A stretch of DNA of 64,000 bases from Cerrena zonata (taxonomy: Eukaryota > Basidiomycota > Agaricomycetes > Polyporales > Cerrenaceae): the NCBI GenBank assembly GCA_038087015.1, contig JASBNA010000001.1, positions 2,480,001 through 2,544,000 on the forward strand. The letters are read 5' to 3'. Both the position numbers and the translations under genes were made by a program. A model generated the notes under the pieces. It was not told the DNA's origin. It saw only the letters and a program-made list of their open reading frames with translations, and ran no database searches. Of the stretch, positions 49,601 to 61,321 are shown piece after piece. The stretch's first letter is position 1, and the number at the start of each line of letters is the position of its first letter.

Positions 49601-50358
49601 ATGCACACCAGCAACCCCTCTCGCAGCCCCTTCCCCCTCTCCCCCCTTCAGGCGGGCTCTACTCAACACCAAATGGATTATGAGGGTGATTATCTGGTAT
49701 GTACGCTCTAATGATACCTGGGGGACGTGGCCTAACCATCTCGCAGTTGATGGGCTTGCCCACTCCGCAGGGATGGCAGACCGGTGCTTCACCTCTAGTC
49801 ATCCCTACTATGCCACTTCCTCAGGACGCGCAGAATGTGTATCAGAACACCAATTACACCACTCCGAACGCTTTCCAGGATGCAGACAATGGCTATGTCG
49901 ATGTCGCAAACACCTCTGCCACTACCTTCATCCCCACAAGCCCCTCCCACAGTCTCTTAGGTATATGGGCACCACCACCGTTCGAGGCGCCCCCTACCTT
50001 GTCTCCTAGGGGACAACTCGCCTCTCCGCTTGGCGGTCAAGCACTGGCCTCCCCGTTACTCTTCACCGGCATGCAATTCTTCAGCCCTCAGCGCGGGTCG
50101 CCCCTGATTCAGAGAGACGACTGGCTGGGTCTGGACACTGCTCTTCTCTCGCCAGAAGTCGCTTTACCAAACACGCTTGGGCTACATAACGTCCATCTCA
50201 CCATGAGCCCTAGAGGCTTACCAGTCGATGAGGAGACCGTTCCACCTCCTGCACCGCTTATGGGCACTGTCCCGTTGCCCCAAGACGTCGTGCAACATCC
50301 TCCCAATGTCACCTTCAGGAGGGTCTACCACCGCTCCTTTGGGCGAAATGAGCATTAA
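49601..50358 (+). CDS. proline-rich hypothetical protein
   Basis: No family recognised. ATG 49601 opens MHTSNPSRSPFPLSPLQAGS. Intron 49697-49746 (50 nt, GTATGT..CGCAG) joins GDYL to LMGLPTPQGWQTGASPL. The 235-residue product is rich in Pro, Ser and Leu with repeated Ser-Pro sites (TLSPRGQLASPLGG, ALLSPEVALP, LTMSPRGLP) and no cysteine-rich, membrane or enzyme motif. It ends VTFRRVYHRSFGRNEH. Ser-Pro sites suggest phosphorylation, possibly by cyclin-dependent or MAP kinases. An orderly splice site, TATA-like box and upstream repeats argue that it is a real gene. Confidence 0.6.
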
Positions 50359-51099
50359 ACGAGTTTCCATGACACGGCCATTGCTTTTCATCTCTTCCAC
50401 TCTTCACGTCCACCCGATTTGATTTTATTCTTAGTTTATCCCCATGTACAACAATGCTGGACATTTTCATTTACGCGCTTTTTACTAGTTCCCGCTACTA
50501 CTTTCTGTTTGAATTAGCCTCCCCTCCCTCGAGTTGCTTTGTTTCTCCTCTACCTTAGTCTTCCCTTGCTTTGACATAAAAAACCCTGTTGTACAATTAT
50601 AGTTTTCTGTGACTCGGAATGACATGTGCTTTCTCGCTTTGACTCTTTAACTTATATGACCCTGCATCGTCCCTGAGAATCCCAGGACAACCTTCGCGGC
50701 AGGTGTATTAGAGTATCACATCTCGTGCTAGTGAGGGAAAGAACATCAAAGCAATTGGTGGAAGCATCTCGATGCTGCTTAATAGCTTGGAATGACATTC
50801 GAAAGAAAGAGTGAAGCTGAGGATGAGTATGTGTACCTTCTTCGTGGGAATGGCTACGTATGTCTCAAGGCTCGTTGCCGCAAAGTGTCGAGTATACACG
50901 CGTAAGTAGTTTGGTATCAAGAAAAGTTCCATTTGTCTGTTTGTGTTGTGTTGTACAAGCATAGGCATACTGCTACATAACGGTGCATAATTGATGTACA
51001 CTTCCTGTCCCCCGAGGACCAGATGAAATAAATTAAGAACAAACAAAAAAAAGAAATCACCACCCGCCCTCGATTCGAATAACAAAAACAAAAAACAAC
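50359..51099. other. convergent 3' flanks
   Basis: 741 bp, pyrimidine-rich then A-rich on the plus strand. A minus-strand open frame (50708-51124) overlaps it but lacks coding character. Presumed 3' UTRs of the two flanking genes. Confidence 0.4.
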
Positions 51100-53102
51100 C
51101 TAGGTGAACGCAAGAGCAGACCAAGCCGCGACAGCTCCCACCGTGGCAATCGCAGTCGTCTGTGCTACAGCCGTCATGAACCGCATCACTCGTCTGCGTT
51201 TCGCAGGGGGTGCTGCTTGAGGGACACGAACGAGCCGTCCGACTTCGGCATGGACTCCAGGCGGAAGTTGAAGATCAAGTTCAGAAGAACCTACACCGAT
51301 AGTGCAGACCTCGGCTTCGTCGAATTCAATAGTGCGTTTGCGTTTCATGGGGGATGGGGTCTGCACCGGATGAGGCGAGACAGAATCATATAAAGGGGGA
51401 AATAAGCCTACCGATGGAGATGTTACTTTCATCTTGGCGATTGTCTGTTCGTATTCGGCGTGAGCAGCTTTGATGGCTGCGAGGTCTTCTTCAGCCTTGC
51501 GTCGAAGCTCCGCAATAGCTGGGTGAGCGGCATCAAGGGTGTGAAGTGTCTGCGGGAAAAGATGAGTGGATGACCTACCTGAGACTGATGCTTTCAAAGT
51601 TTCGACGTCGTCGGACTTGGGATTCTCAGGGAACGCAACCTCAGAAGTGGGAACTTGCTCTTCGACACTTACTTCATCGACCTATTGCTGTGATATAAGT
51701 AGAGTTCACAGTTCAGAAGGAATGAGACGTACAACAATATCTTGTGCCGGTGCAACTCCCTCACTGGGTGCATTATTAACATCACTCATTGGCTCATCGG
51801 TATTGCTCTCCAGCTCTTTCTCAATAGGCTCTTCGATGCCATCTTTGGCGACCTCTACCTCTGCGACATTAGGTAAGGACGATAGGTGTTCGTCAGAGCC
51901 TGATGCTTCAGCGGGCTTGTCCTCCGCAACAATGACTTCATCATCATCGAGATTGTCCTCATGATTATCCTCATCGGTATCCTCGTCGGAAGATGCGTGG
52001 GAAGCAGCGCCATCTTCCGAAGAAGCAGATGAGTTGTCGTCTACGGAACCTCTGGGGAAAGGAGGTGGCGAGACCGAACATAAATCGATCGGGGACTTGG
52101 GCCAAGCACCAATGACTGGAGGGTCAGACCCAGGCCTTGTAGCATCAAGTGTGGCTCCCACAATAGGAAGAGGGGGGTATTCGGGGAAGTGTTCGTCAGT
52201 GGGAGAAATCTCCATGACGGAAGAGGATCGAGAACTAGGTGCGGAAGAAAGGGTATGTATGGGCGGTAAGACGCCTCGCAAGTTGGTACTTGGGCGAATG
52301 GATTCAAGAGAAAAGTTTGCAGAACGAAGGGATTGGAAAGAAGGAAGGCAGTTGAAATCCCTGGTGGGGGGAGAGGAGTGTAGGAATACGACAGAGTCGT
52401 TGTCTGAGTCATCTGAGGAAGATGAAGCGGACGAGGAGACGTAGACGCCATATCGTCCAGAAGTAAGTTTAGACGACGACGACGCTTGTTCAGTCGACTC
52501 TGCGGTCTGCGAGGCAGGTGTGAGTGGTGCAGGAGGTGCAGCGAATTCCAGTTGACGTGGGCTACGATTGGTTGTACTTGAGAATCCTCTCTGGCTACAC
52601 CCTTTCCGAAGGTAATAGTGTCTCCTTCGGTGATGATATGGGGTATTTCAGGGAGTAGACCCTTGCTCGCAGTCTCACCGGACATTGTAAGATGGGTCCC
52701 ATGATGTGATCCAAGGTCAGTTATAAAGACCTACACGCATATAATCAACGTTAGTATAACAGTTAGAGTGCAGGGATGAGCGACTATACATACGTTGCCC
52801 TCAGTGAAAGTTAATTTCGCATGTTGACGACTGACTACCGCACACTGAAACAAGGCTCTATCCTCTGTCGAGACGTATTTGCCAGGATTCTGAGCGGATT
52901 TGCGTCCGATGTGGATTGTTTCAGTGCGATCCTTGTAGAATCGAAGGGTTATGGGTTGCTGTTCACCCCATCCATCTACCCGCAGCACCAGACCTAGAAC
53001 AAAGATGGTATTGTTAGCACCATTATCGCCGCCAACAAACGCTTGAATTGGTGTACCTCTGACTTCACCGGGGGCGTGTGTAGCGTTCTCGACGTTATCC
53101 AT
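51100..53102 (-). CDS. tail-anchored FHA-domain protein (Far10/SLMAP-like architecture)
   Basis: An N-terminal FHA phosphothreonine-binding domain: PITLRFYKDRTETIHIGRKS, ALFQCAVVSRQHAKLTFTEG, VFITDLGSHHGTHL and IITEGDTITFGKGV. Arg in HIGR, Ser-Arg-His in VSRQH and the GSHHGT turn are the usual phosphopeptide-contact positions. A 71-nt intron then joins DSQ to TAESTEQASSSSKL. The middle is Ser/Pro-rich and strongly acidic (SSDEDTDEDNHEDNLDDDEV). A coiled coil follows (AIAELRRKAEEDLAAIKAAH), and the C-terminus RFMTAVAQTTAIATVGAVAA plus WSALAFT looks like a tail anchor. FHA, coiled coil and tail anchor is the layout of Far9/Far10 and SLMAP, STRIPAK subunits; orthology is unproven. Start 53102 fits the TATA box; in-frame ATGs lie upstream at 53171 and 53234. 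Confidence 0.72.
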
Positions 53103-53489
53103 GGGTGGTGGACGAGGAGAGCGATTAATGAGATAGGAGGAAACGAGGTCTCCGTCCGGGTCCTGCGCCATCCCTTTATAGCTCCCGGCTACGCGCGCCG
53201 CCGGCCGTCCCTGGACATGACTCAAGCAACCCATATTATTTCACTCGTCTCACACAGCTGCCGGTGAACTGTGACCATGGTATGACGGAATCAGCAAAAG
53301 ATAGCATTGTGTTTGTATATACTTCTACGGGTATTTTATCGCTAATCGTTCTGGCAACCTACACCGGACTCTCTACCGCAAGTAATTACCAGTCCCAATA
53401 TTTATAGGTATCAAGCACACCACAAAGTCCATAGAAATTCAAAGAGGGTCCTTGGTCATGTCCCGAAGCACGAAAACGAAAACGAGTGT
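53103..53489. other. FHA gene promoter and oxidase 3' flank
   Basis: 387 bp. A TATAAAG on the minus strand lies 73 bp before the chosen FHA start. Otherwise no gene. Confidence 0.4.
53175..53180 (-). promoter_or_regulatory. TATA box of the FHA gene
   Basis: TATAAA on the minus strand, 73-78 bp upstream of ATG 53102. If used, transcripts would start downstream of the ATGs at 53171 and 53234, which supports 53102. Confidence 0.4.
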
Positions 53490-56400
53490 TTATGAACCGG
53501 GGCGAGTGAAGTCGGGGAATGGAGGCCATTCGCCAAGACCTCCAGGATCTCCACCGATACGAACGAAAGTAGAGTGAGATGGAGTTGGGCCATCGAGAAT
53601 GAAAAGTTGGTGCCAACCAGGAGGAGAAACGAATGCATTGGGAGGCGCGACGATTGTGCAGGTGTTTCCTGTACAGTGGAATTCGGGGAAGATAGTGCGG
53701 CCACCCATGACGTTGCCGTGGGTACTGGATGTGGCTGTAGTGGAATATCAAAATCAGCAAGTGTAATGTCTAGTGCGTGAGGATAGTACTGACCTGCAAC
53801 GAGAGAGACTCGCATCGTAGAGGTGGTCCCTTGGTGGAGTGTAACAGTGATAGTGTGGCTGCTACCGTATGTCCAGTCCTTGTTAGTGATGTTGAAACTT
53901 GGTTGCGTTCTGCCTTGGTTGAGGTAAGGTGGAATGTAGACTTCTACCCGGAACTCTTCTGGGAATTTGGGTGTACCATCAGGGTTGTTGGTCTGAGGGT
54001 CACTTCCAGAAATGAGGACTCGTCCATCAGGGAGAAGCTACGAAAGACATCAGTATGTTATCCAAGAATAAGGCTATAAACTACTCACAGTAGCTTCCGA
54101 GTGATAAAGTCGAGCAACGATAGTAGAGTTGAGAATGGAGATACGCTGGTGGACCGGTTGACTAGGGATCGTACAGGAGAGCTTGCAAGTTAGGGAAGTC
54201 GGCGAGACCGAAACCAGCTACACCTTGCTTAGCACCGTTGACGATAAGGAACGTTCCATCAGGGAGTGCTAAAGAAATACAATGTCAGTAGGCACCGAGA
54301 AAAAGGTAACGAGAGTAACGAACCAGCCATGCAGGGCATCACACGTTTAGATGGCTATTTGAATGGAGAAAATGAGAATCGTAAACGATGTAGGAATCGA
54401 CTCGACACATACCATACGCTCGAGAGTCCAGGTTGGGTTTTCAGCCTCTGGTGCCATGGTGACACAGTTGTCGAGAGCATCTCCAAAGTCGGAGCCCTCC
54501 GCAGATCAAGATCTCAAGAGGGTCAGTGTACGGTGCACGTTGAGGAAGCAGTACAGCAGTTCCTTCCATGGGATATGTACGACCACCTGTGAAACTGGTT
54601 ACGGAACCAGGCATGTTGGGAAGAGTCTTGATGGTGTCGAAAGTCTTGGGGTTGAGGATACGAGCTTCGTTGTAGTAGCCTTCGGAAGAATGAATATTAA
54701 TTCCGATTAATTCCTGGATTGTGTTGTATAAACTTACCGACGAAGATGTTACCACTAGGAAGGACGTGTAAGAAGGGATACAAGTTGTTGGGATCCGTAC
54801 GTTCTAGCCAATCCATAAACAGATAGGTTGGTCCTCCTTCGGGGGTAGGGAGGATTTCGAGAGTAGGAATTGGAGCACCGTTACTTCCCTCTTCTCCACC
54901 GACGACTAAAACGGAGCCATTCGGCATGACCAAGGAACTAGGGTACCATCGTCCTTGCTACAGGAAACGTCAATGTATATTCTATCAAAAATTGTACACG
55001 GAATAGGCTTACCTGAAGATGGAGCTCGTTGAAGTTTTCTTCCCAATCGTTGGTTCCGTTGACACCAGGAGTACCATTGGGTGTGTAGAGACGCACTCCG
55101 AAGGTACTTTCCAGACTCCAACCACCGACATTGAGTTGTCGAGCACCCTTGTCTGGAAGGATGATGCTAGCAGAGCAGAAGACATCGGAATGGACGTGAA
55201 GTTCACGCCAGGCATGTTCAAAGTCGTCCACGAGGGAAAGATCGAGCTCATATGCACCTGTAGAGTTGGGGAAACCTGTACCGAGCTTCTCGAGGAAGTT
55301 GACCTTGCCGTTTAGTCCGACTGTGGCTACCAAAGGTACGACCAGACCACCAATGAGGAACTGTGATTGTATTAGGACCCGGGTGTAGAGATATGCAGAA
55401 AAATAACAACTTACTTCATAGCGTCCAGTGTTCGCAGGTGTGTGCCAGACGTCAAGATTTCCATTGAACGAGTAGTACTACGTTAAAAATTGTTAGGATA
55501 CCAGGTTATAGTTATATTCTGAGGTAGAATACTCACACCAAGACGGAGTGGACCACCACAAAGATGAATAGGATCTCCAGAACAGGGGAACGAACAATCG
55601 CTCTCGGGGGCAAGTCCGGGACTGTTGGTTTGAGCATCGGAGACGTCACCACAGAAGCATTGATTACCGAACTCGAGACCTGCAGCAGGGAAGCCGAATG
55701 CTTGGCATTGGTTGATACAGTCTACGACTGTAGTATTGTCCACCCAGTTCAATTGGTGTGGGAAGACTCGTGTTCCACCATCCCTATGTCGATCAGTTTA
55801 GGTGGCGTCAAAACGTGATGCATAAGAAGATTCTTACTGCAAACATCCTTGATATGACCAACCATCTGGCAGACTTGTGTTTTGGGTGACGGGGACAGGC
55901 AGTGCGGTAACGTTGCCTGTAGCAGTGTACACCGAAAGTCTGTTGGGACCACCACAAGCCTCACTAGAGGTATCGTCGTTGTTAGTGAGAAGTATGCAAA
56001 AGATAGAAGAATCAAAACCTACGTTGCGTTACCACCACAGCCCATGTTGCAGTCAGCTTCTTGGCCAAGAGTAGCTCCATTTATAAGTGTATTTCCACAG
56101 AAACATTGAACGCTAATAGAGAGTTAGGACTGTCTTCATCAAATCTTGCATATTTGTAGATACCTGAATTCAGCCCCAGCAAGAGTAAAGTTCTGGGCAC
56201 TGCAGCTAGCAATGCAACTCTCGATAGTCAGGTTCGAGTTATCAGCCAACTCATTCGGGAAAACACGCCCGTGAGCGCCATCCCTAAACGCAGAAGAGTT
56301 AGTCAATCAACGCTGAAAAGAAGACGATTGTAGGGAAGCAACGAACACATAACAAGCCGCATACTCCCATGGGGCCGGAAGATCTGTCGCTGGGAAGACA

Positions 56401-57618
56401 GGCGTGCCTCCACCACCTCCGCCTCCACCTCCACCAGCGGGAGGAGTGGGGCCGTGTGGCAGAGTTCCGGTAAAGTTATAGACCTATGACGTGTGTTCAG
56501 CGGAACTGGAAGAGGCAATTCAATTGCATGCCACTGACATTCAATCGATTCGGACCACCACAGAATTCGGAGCTGTTGCCCGCGCAGGGCATATTACAGT
56601 CCGCCAAAGGCGTCGATGCACCCCCATTTCTGAAGTCGGTGTCGCAGTCTGATGGAAACAGAATCGATAAGAAAAGGATAAACGACAGAGGGGGGAGGAA
56701 TATTTACAGCATTCATCCGCAAACTCCATTCCGGCAAGTGGGTATCCATTATTGAAGCACGTGTCTGTGCAGGTCTCGACGCTGAAGTTGCCTGTCGGCT
56801 GGAATTGGTTCCCCAAAGTCCGCGAACCACCGTTGTCACTTGAATGTGTGTTGCGTCATCAGAAGATGTCATTCACAGAAGGGAAGGGAAGTAGAAGCTT
56901 ACCTGAAACAGCCCAAAGATTTCCATAAACCGACACTGGGAACGGTCTGAGGAGGTGGAGGGGGTTGTTGGCCACTCCAAAAGAGGCTGAGTCGGCCTTA
57001 AGATGGTATTAGAGATAGAGTTAAGCTATTAGGTATGTTAAGAACTTACTGTTACCACCACACTCTTCGGTCGCATCACCTTTACATGGGGCATTACAGT
57101 CGGAGGCGGTCGCATTCGTACCGCCGTTGACAATATTATTCCCACAGTAACATTCCTAAAAATAATCCGTTAGTATAAGTATAAAGAAGCTTTTGACGTC
57201 CGATTAGAAGATGTATGCATACCTGACTGAATTCGAGCCCTGCAAAAATGAAACCACCTTGGACACAGAAGTTGACACATGACTCGACTGTCATGTTTAC
57301 AGTATCAGTAAACGCAGACCCCGTCAAGCTGCGAGCCCCCGGATTGTCACTGTAGCATGCATTGTGTCAGTCAAGCATCTGTCGCCTCCACATGACAAAA
57401 TCCTTACGTGATGCATCCCTGGGCTCTCCATCCTTGGGGAAGGTTTAGAGCGCGGGTATGGTGACGGTGCACATAGGGCGCGCTGATGTGAGATGCTTGA
57501 ATAATCTAGGTAATAGCAGATGAGCGACGTCCGCACTGTCGACGGAAGACTCGGAGTGAAGACTTACATTAGGTGCAAGCAATGCAAGAACTAGCAATGA
57601 AGAAGGAAAGGACGCCAT
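53490..57618 (-). CDS. secreted WSC-domain glyoxal oxidase (copper radical oxidase)
   Basis: Oxidises aldehydes such as glyoxal or methylglyoxal and releases H2O2 outside the cell. ATG 57618 starts a signal peptide ([17 protein letters not shown]). Four WSC carbohydrate-binding domains follow, with marks such as [53 protein letters not shown] and [21 protein letters not shown] polyglycine linker lies between the second and third. The catalytic domain keeps the family's copper and radical residues: Cys in DVFCSASI, Tyr in [11 protein letters not shown], Tyr-His in [16 protein letters not shown] and His in [20 protein letters not shown]. It ends [20 protein letters not shown] before TAA 53490-53492. 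More than a dozen introns. This matches the cro3-5 type of white-rot copper radical oxidases. Confidence 0.9.
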
Positions 57619-60600
57619 CGTGCGCCACAACAGTTGCGGGGCGATGAAGGCTGGGGTTCAGGTCATCGAGATGGAAGGGGTTTATGTACCCAGCGGGATG
57701 TCTTCTTTCATGAAAAAAATAGGGTAAACGGGGGACGAAACAAGGTTCAAACATTGTTGAGCGGAGAATACCGTTGAAGGGATCTGGAAATGCCTGTTCG
57801 AGTGCCATCTCGACTGGCACTCCCGATGTTTACCTACGGTAATAATGGAGCCGCTGGAAGTTGAGGAAGGTGTATTGATTCTAAAGTCGGCCATCCCATA
57901 GAAACAGAAGTAGAAGATCTTCCAAACATTCGACCCGAACCGGCAACAACGGAGAGACAGCTCAAACAGCAGCTGCCAATCATAACGAGTAAACGCCACC
58001 GGTTTAACGCTGTCAAGCATCAGCGAGGCACATACGGTGAGGAAGTCGCTTGGGTCCCACTGCTCCGGAAAAGGAAAAAATGGACAACGTGTGCCGATGA
58101 AGATATAAGCCGTTGGACTGTTTTGTGGCACAGTCTCCTATTCTGACATCCTTGATGTTGGTTGGAGGTACCTGACGGGACAGATCACAAGATGAGATTT
58201 GGGAATGGGTTCGAGCAAATTCCACCCGCAACCCTGACTCTGGAACGCTCGACCAGTTAAAGCCGAGATGCGAACAAACGAGGCCCACGACGCCGATGAA
58301 TGCAAAAGTGACTTGAGCCTCTGCACAAGAATAAGCGTAATGGCGACTATAATCCGCAAAACACAAGGTCAGTAAACTTCAAAACAAATTACTCCCCTTC
58401 ATCTAGAGTTGAAAAAGCGCCGAATGTTTCTCACCTATGTACGAAGGCCTGTCGGTACCTTGCTGAGATTTCGGAAATTGCTCCGTTCCATACATATCAT
58501 ATCAAATCAGGTTCGGATGGAAGGGGGACGTTGACTTCCTAAAACGTACGTCGGATCTCCGCATTGGGCGAATTGCCAGGCGCATCGCATCGCATCGCAA
58601 GTTGGAGGATAAAGTTCGGGTACTGAGCAAATCCGCCATGTTCAAAAGTAGCCAGGGTCCACAACTATCAACGCTGAGAGATCAGTTTTATTGTTGTATT
58701 TTGGATGGACTGAATGATTCTGAAAATAGGGCATACCATACGATGATAGTATATTTTCTCTCATGGGCGACTCGACGAAGAGTTCATCTTATTCGCCGGT
58801 GCTTGTCAGCATGACACAGAGGTTGATTTGGTCTAGACGACTTGACATGGGAATTTCACACCAATTTCCTATCTTGACATCGCATCCCGTATGGTATGAT
58901 ACCCATGATCCTGGACCACTATGTCAGTTAAATTCATCAGTCAAGATGCAACTTTTACATACGGTCATACCTCTCGGCTGCTGTAGTCGATTGTTCACGA
59001 ACCAGGCCAGACCAGGGCGCGGGGTAGCGTGCGCTGTTGTTCCCAATTGAATCCGTTCAGGTTTCGGAGCATTAGTCAATAGCGCTACTTTTTCCGTTAA
59101 TGCCTTACAACGTCCGCACTCCAAGGATAGGCAGCGTCGGCAACATGTGGTAGCTTGAGAGGTACGGAGATATGTGAACCTCCTTCTGAAAATGATAATA
59201 CAGTTCTGTAAATGTCACAACGGATCATGCAAGCCAGATATACGATCACCGCATGTACCTTTGCCAGCAAACGGCATACCTCTAATCAGAGTTTTGAGGG
59301 ATCCTTCGCCTGAGAGGATAGGGGTGTCCAGTACACTCGTGTCCACTTCGTTAATTAATTACGGAAGGCGTACCTCAATGGATGCTCGAGATCCACTCAC
59401 ACACCCTGAAATGTGAATATGTCGATATGTTTCCACTTCGAGCGGCAGTTTGCGTAGTTCTGAGGATCGTTGTCCGGTAAGATCCCTTCGCGATGGTTAG
59501 TGCCTAGGTCCGACGACAAGGATGCTATCAGATGCCAGCTCATATTGAGTTGGCATCGATGACGGACCTGGGATCGCAAGAGAAGAAACAGGGTACTGAG
59601 GAGTACCTACATGCGGTAGCTGTCCGGACATTCAAACTTGAAATCTTTTGGTTCGCGGCACCAATGCTTCTCGAATTGAACGGCACACTGGAGGATGACA
59701 TCGTTCATCAGCATGGCAGAATATCTCCGACACAGACTACGAACCCAGATGATTCACGACATAGTCTCACCCGAGTCTTATGCATACCCAGGACCATCCG
59801 GAGCCGCAAACATGTCACTCCGCAAGAAGATGTATTACGGCTTGTCATAGGACACAATAGTTCCTGACAATTGACTAAGCGAAGAGAGACGAATGTAGTT
59901 AAATCAAGCGACGTACCTAACTATAATTACTTTATGCTTATGCGTTACAACATATCAGTGTCTTCGAGAATACAGACAGAAATAACGCTGCGGCAAGCCC
60001 CACAGCGAGGCTACCAAACACTCGAAGGGTTTACAAGACGCTCGGAGAACCTTATAATATTCGGCCCTGAACCGATTAGAATTATGTTGAGGCTAACAGC
60101 GACCTACTTTGGGAGGATCGGCAGGAGGCTTCAGATCGAAACGGAGAGTCTGAGATACCACGATCATCGCGCATACACCCAGCAGACTTCGCAGGCCGGT
60201 CGATGAAGGCATACTTATAGGCTGCGACGTTTCAGTAAAGATCAGCGACGAGCTTCACGCCAGGTTTGTCTGCCAAAATACTGTGAGTGGTAGAGTAAAT
60301 AAGAGAAATTCAGCAAAATACCTATCGATACTGTGGAATAAAACTTCCATTGTAGACTGAAATGTTAACTGAAAGGTTCGACGTATCAGGTACCACATTT
60401 GCATACGGCACAAGTATAGCCCGTGGTGTAAACATGTATTCCCTCGTGTCATTGAGCAAATAGAGTGTATTCATTGGAAATAGTCCAAAGTAGGAAGTTT
60501 CCAAGGGTGTACGCATACGATGACAAATGTTGATGCACATACTGGAGATCAGGCCACAGTTTGCCTTCTTAGCACGAATCAGTGGTGCTACTCACAGGGG

Positions 60601-61321
60601 CGCGACGTGGGCGCGACAGATCCAGTCTAAACAGAGGCACAGGGGGAGAGGGGATTCGACCTCAGGCCAAGCCAGCTGAGTGACGAGAGTATTGCAACCG
60701 ACTGGTGATGCATCACCAGCCCGATTGGAGGTGAGAAGAAGAGAGGGGTGTACGTTTGCGTGTGGAACGTTGGAGACGTTGACGATGACGCCTAAGGGCA
60801 CGCGATAGGAAATGGCGTGCAGGGCTGAGAGTCTGTACGGTGATTTGAGCTGATGGTGGGCCAGGATAGGCAGTGGTAGCGCTCATGTACTAGGGCAAAG
60901 CGACGGATATGGAAGAGTAAGCGTGTGCTTGCCTATCGACCACCACGAAGGGGACCGACGAGCGCACCTCTGGCGAGACTGAGCAGGACAGCGAGCTCGA
61001 CGACGCCGTTGCCGTTGAGCAGACATCGCGCAGAACTAGTTGGGGAGACGCAAGCGGGAGTGTGGAAAAGTTCCCACGGGCGTGCTGGAGTGTTTGGCGG
61101 AGTCGGGGGCTGAAAATCCTTGCCCTTTCCCCTCAAGACCACCCGAAAGTTTGCTCGGTCAGTCAACTTTGTTTTATAAACTTTACTTCACTTCTCGCTA
61201 AACGTCGATGTGCTCACCCCCTCCCCCATCCTTCCTCTCCGTCGTGCACCGCCTCGTCGTCTTCCAATGATCATCTCCCTTCGATGCAACAACACCACCA
61301 CAGTCAACAAGCCCACGCGGC
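57619..61321. promoter_or_regulatory. long divergent intergenic region (oxidase / WOPR gene)
   Basis: 3.7 kb, the longest stretch without a convincing gene. Minus-strand pieces look protein-like: 60322-60540 (FGLFPMNTLYLLNDTREYMF) and 60592-60801 (PLGVIVNVSNVPHANVHPSL, no ATG). There is also a Cys-rich piece near 58924-59124 (SLECGRCKALTEK, upstream of that frame's ATG). They do not join into a model. The part next to 61321 is CT-rich and likely the WOPR 5' leader. Confidence 0.4.

Noticed and set aside
58200..58230. GGGTTCGAGCAAATTCC, resembling a tRNA T arm
   Set aside because: Stem bases do not pair as a T arm and no acceptor or anticodon arm surrounds it.
58013..58366. 117-codon minus-strand open frame with a hydrophobic stretch
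   Set aside because: No homology recognised, another frame is equally open, and there is no joined gene model.
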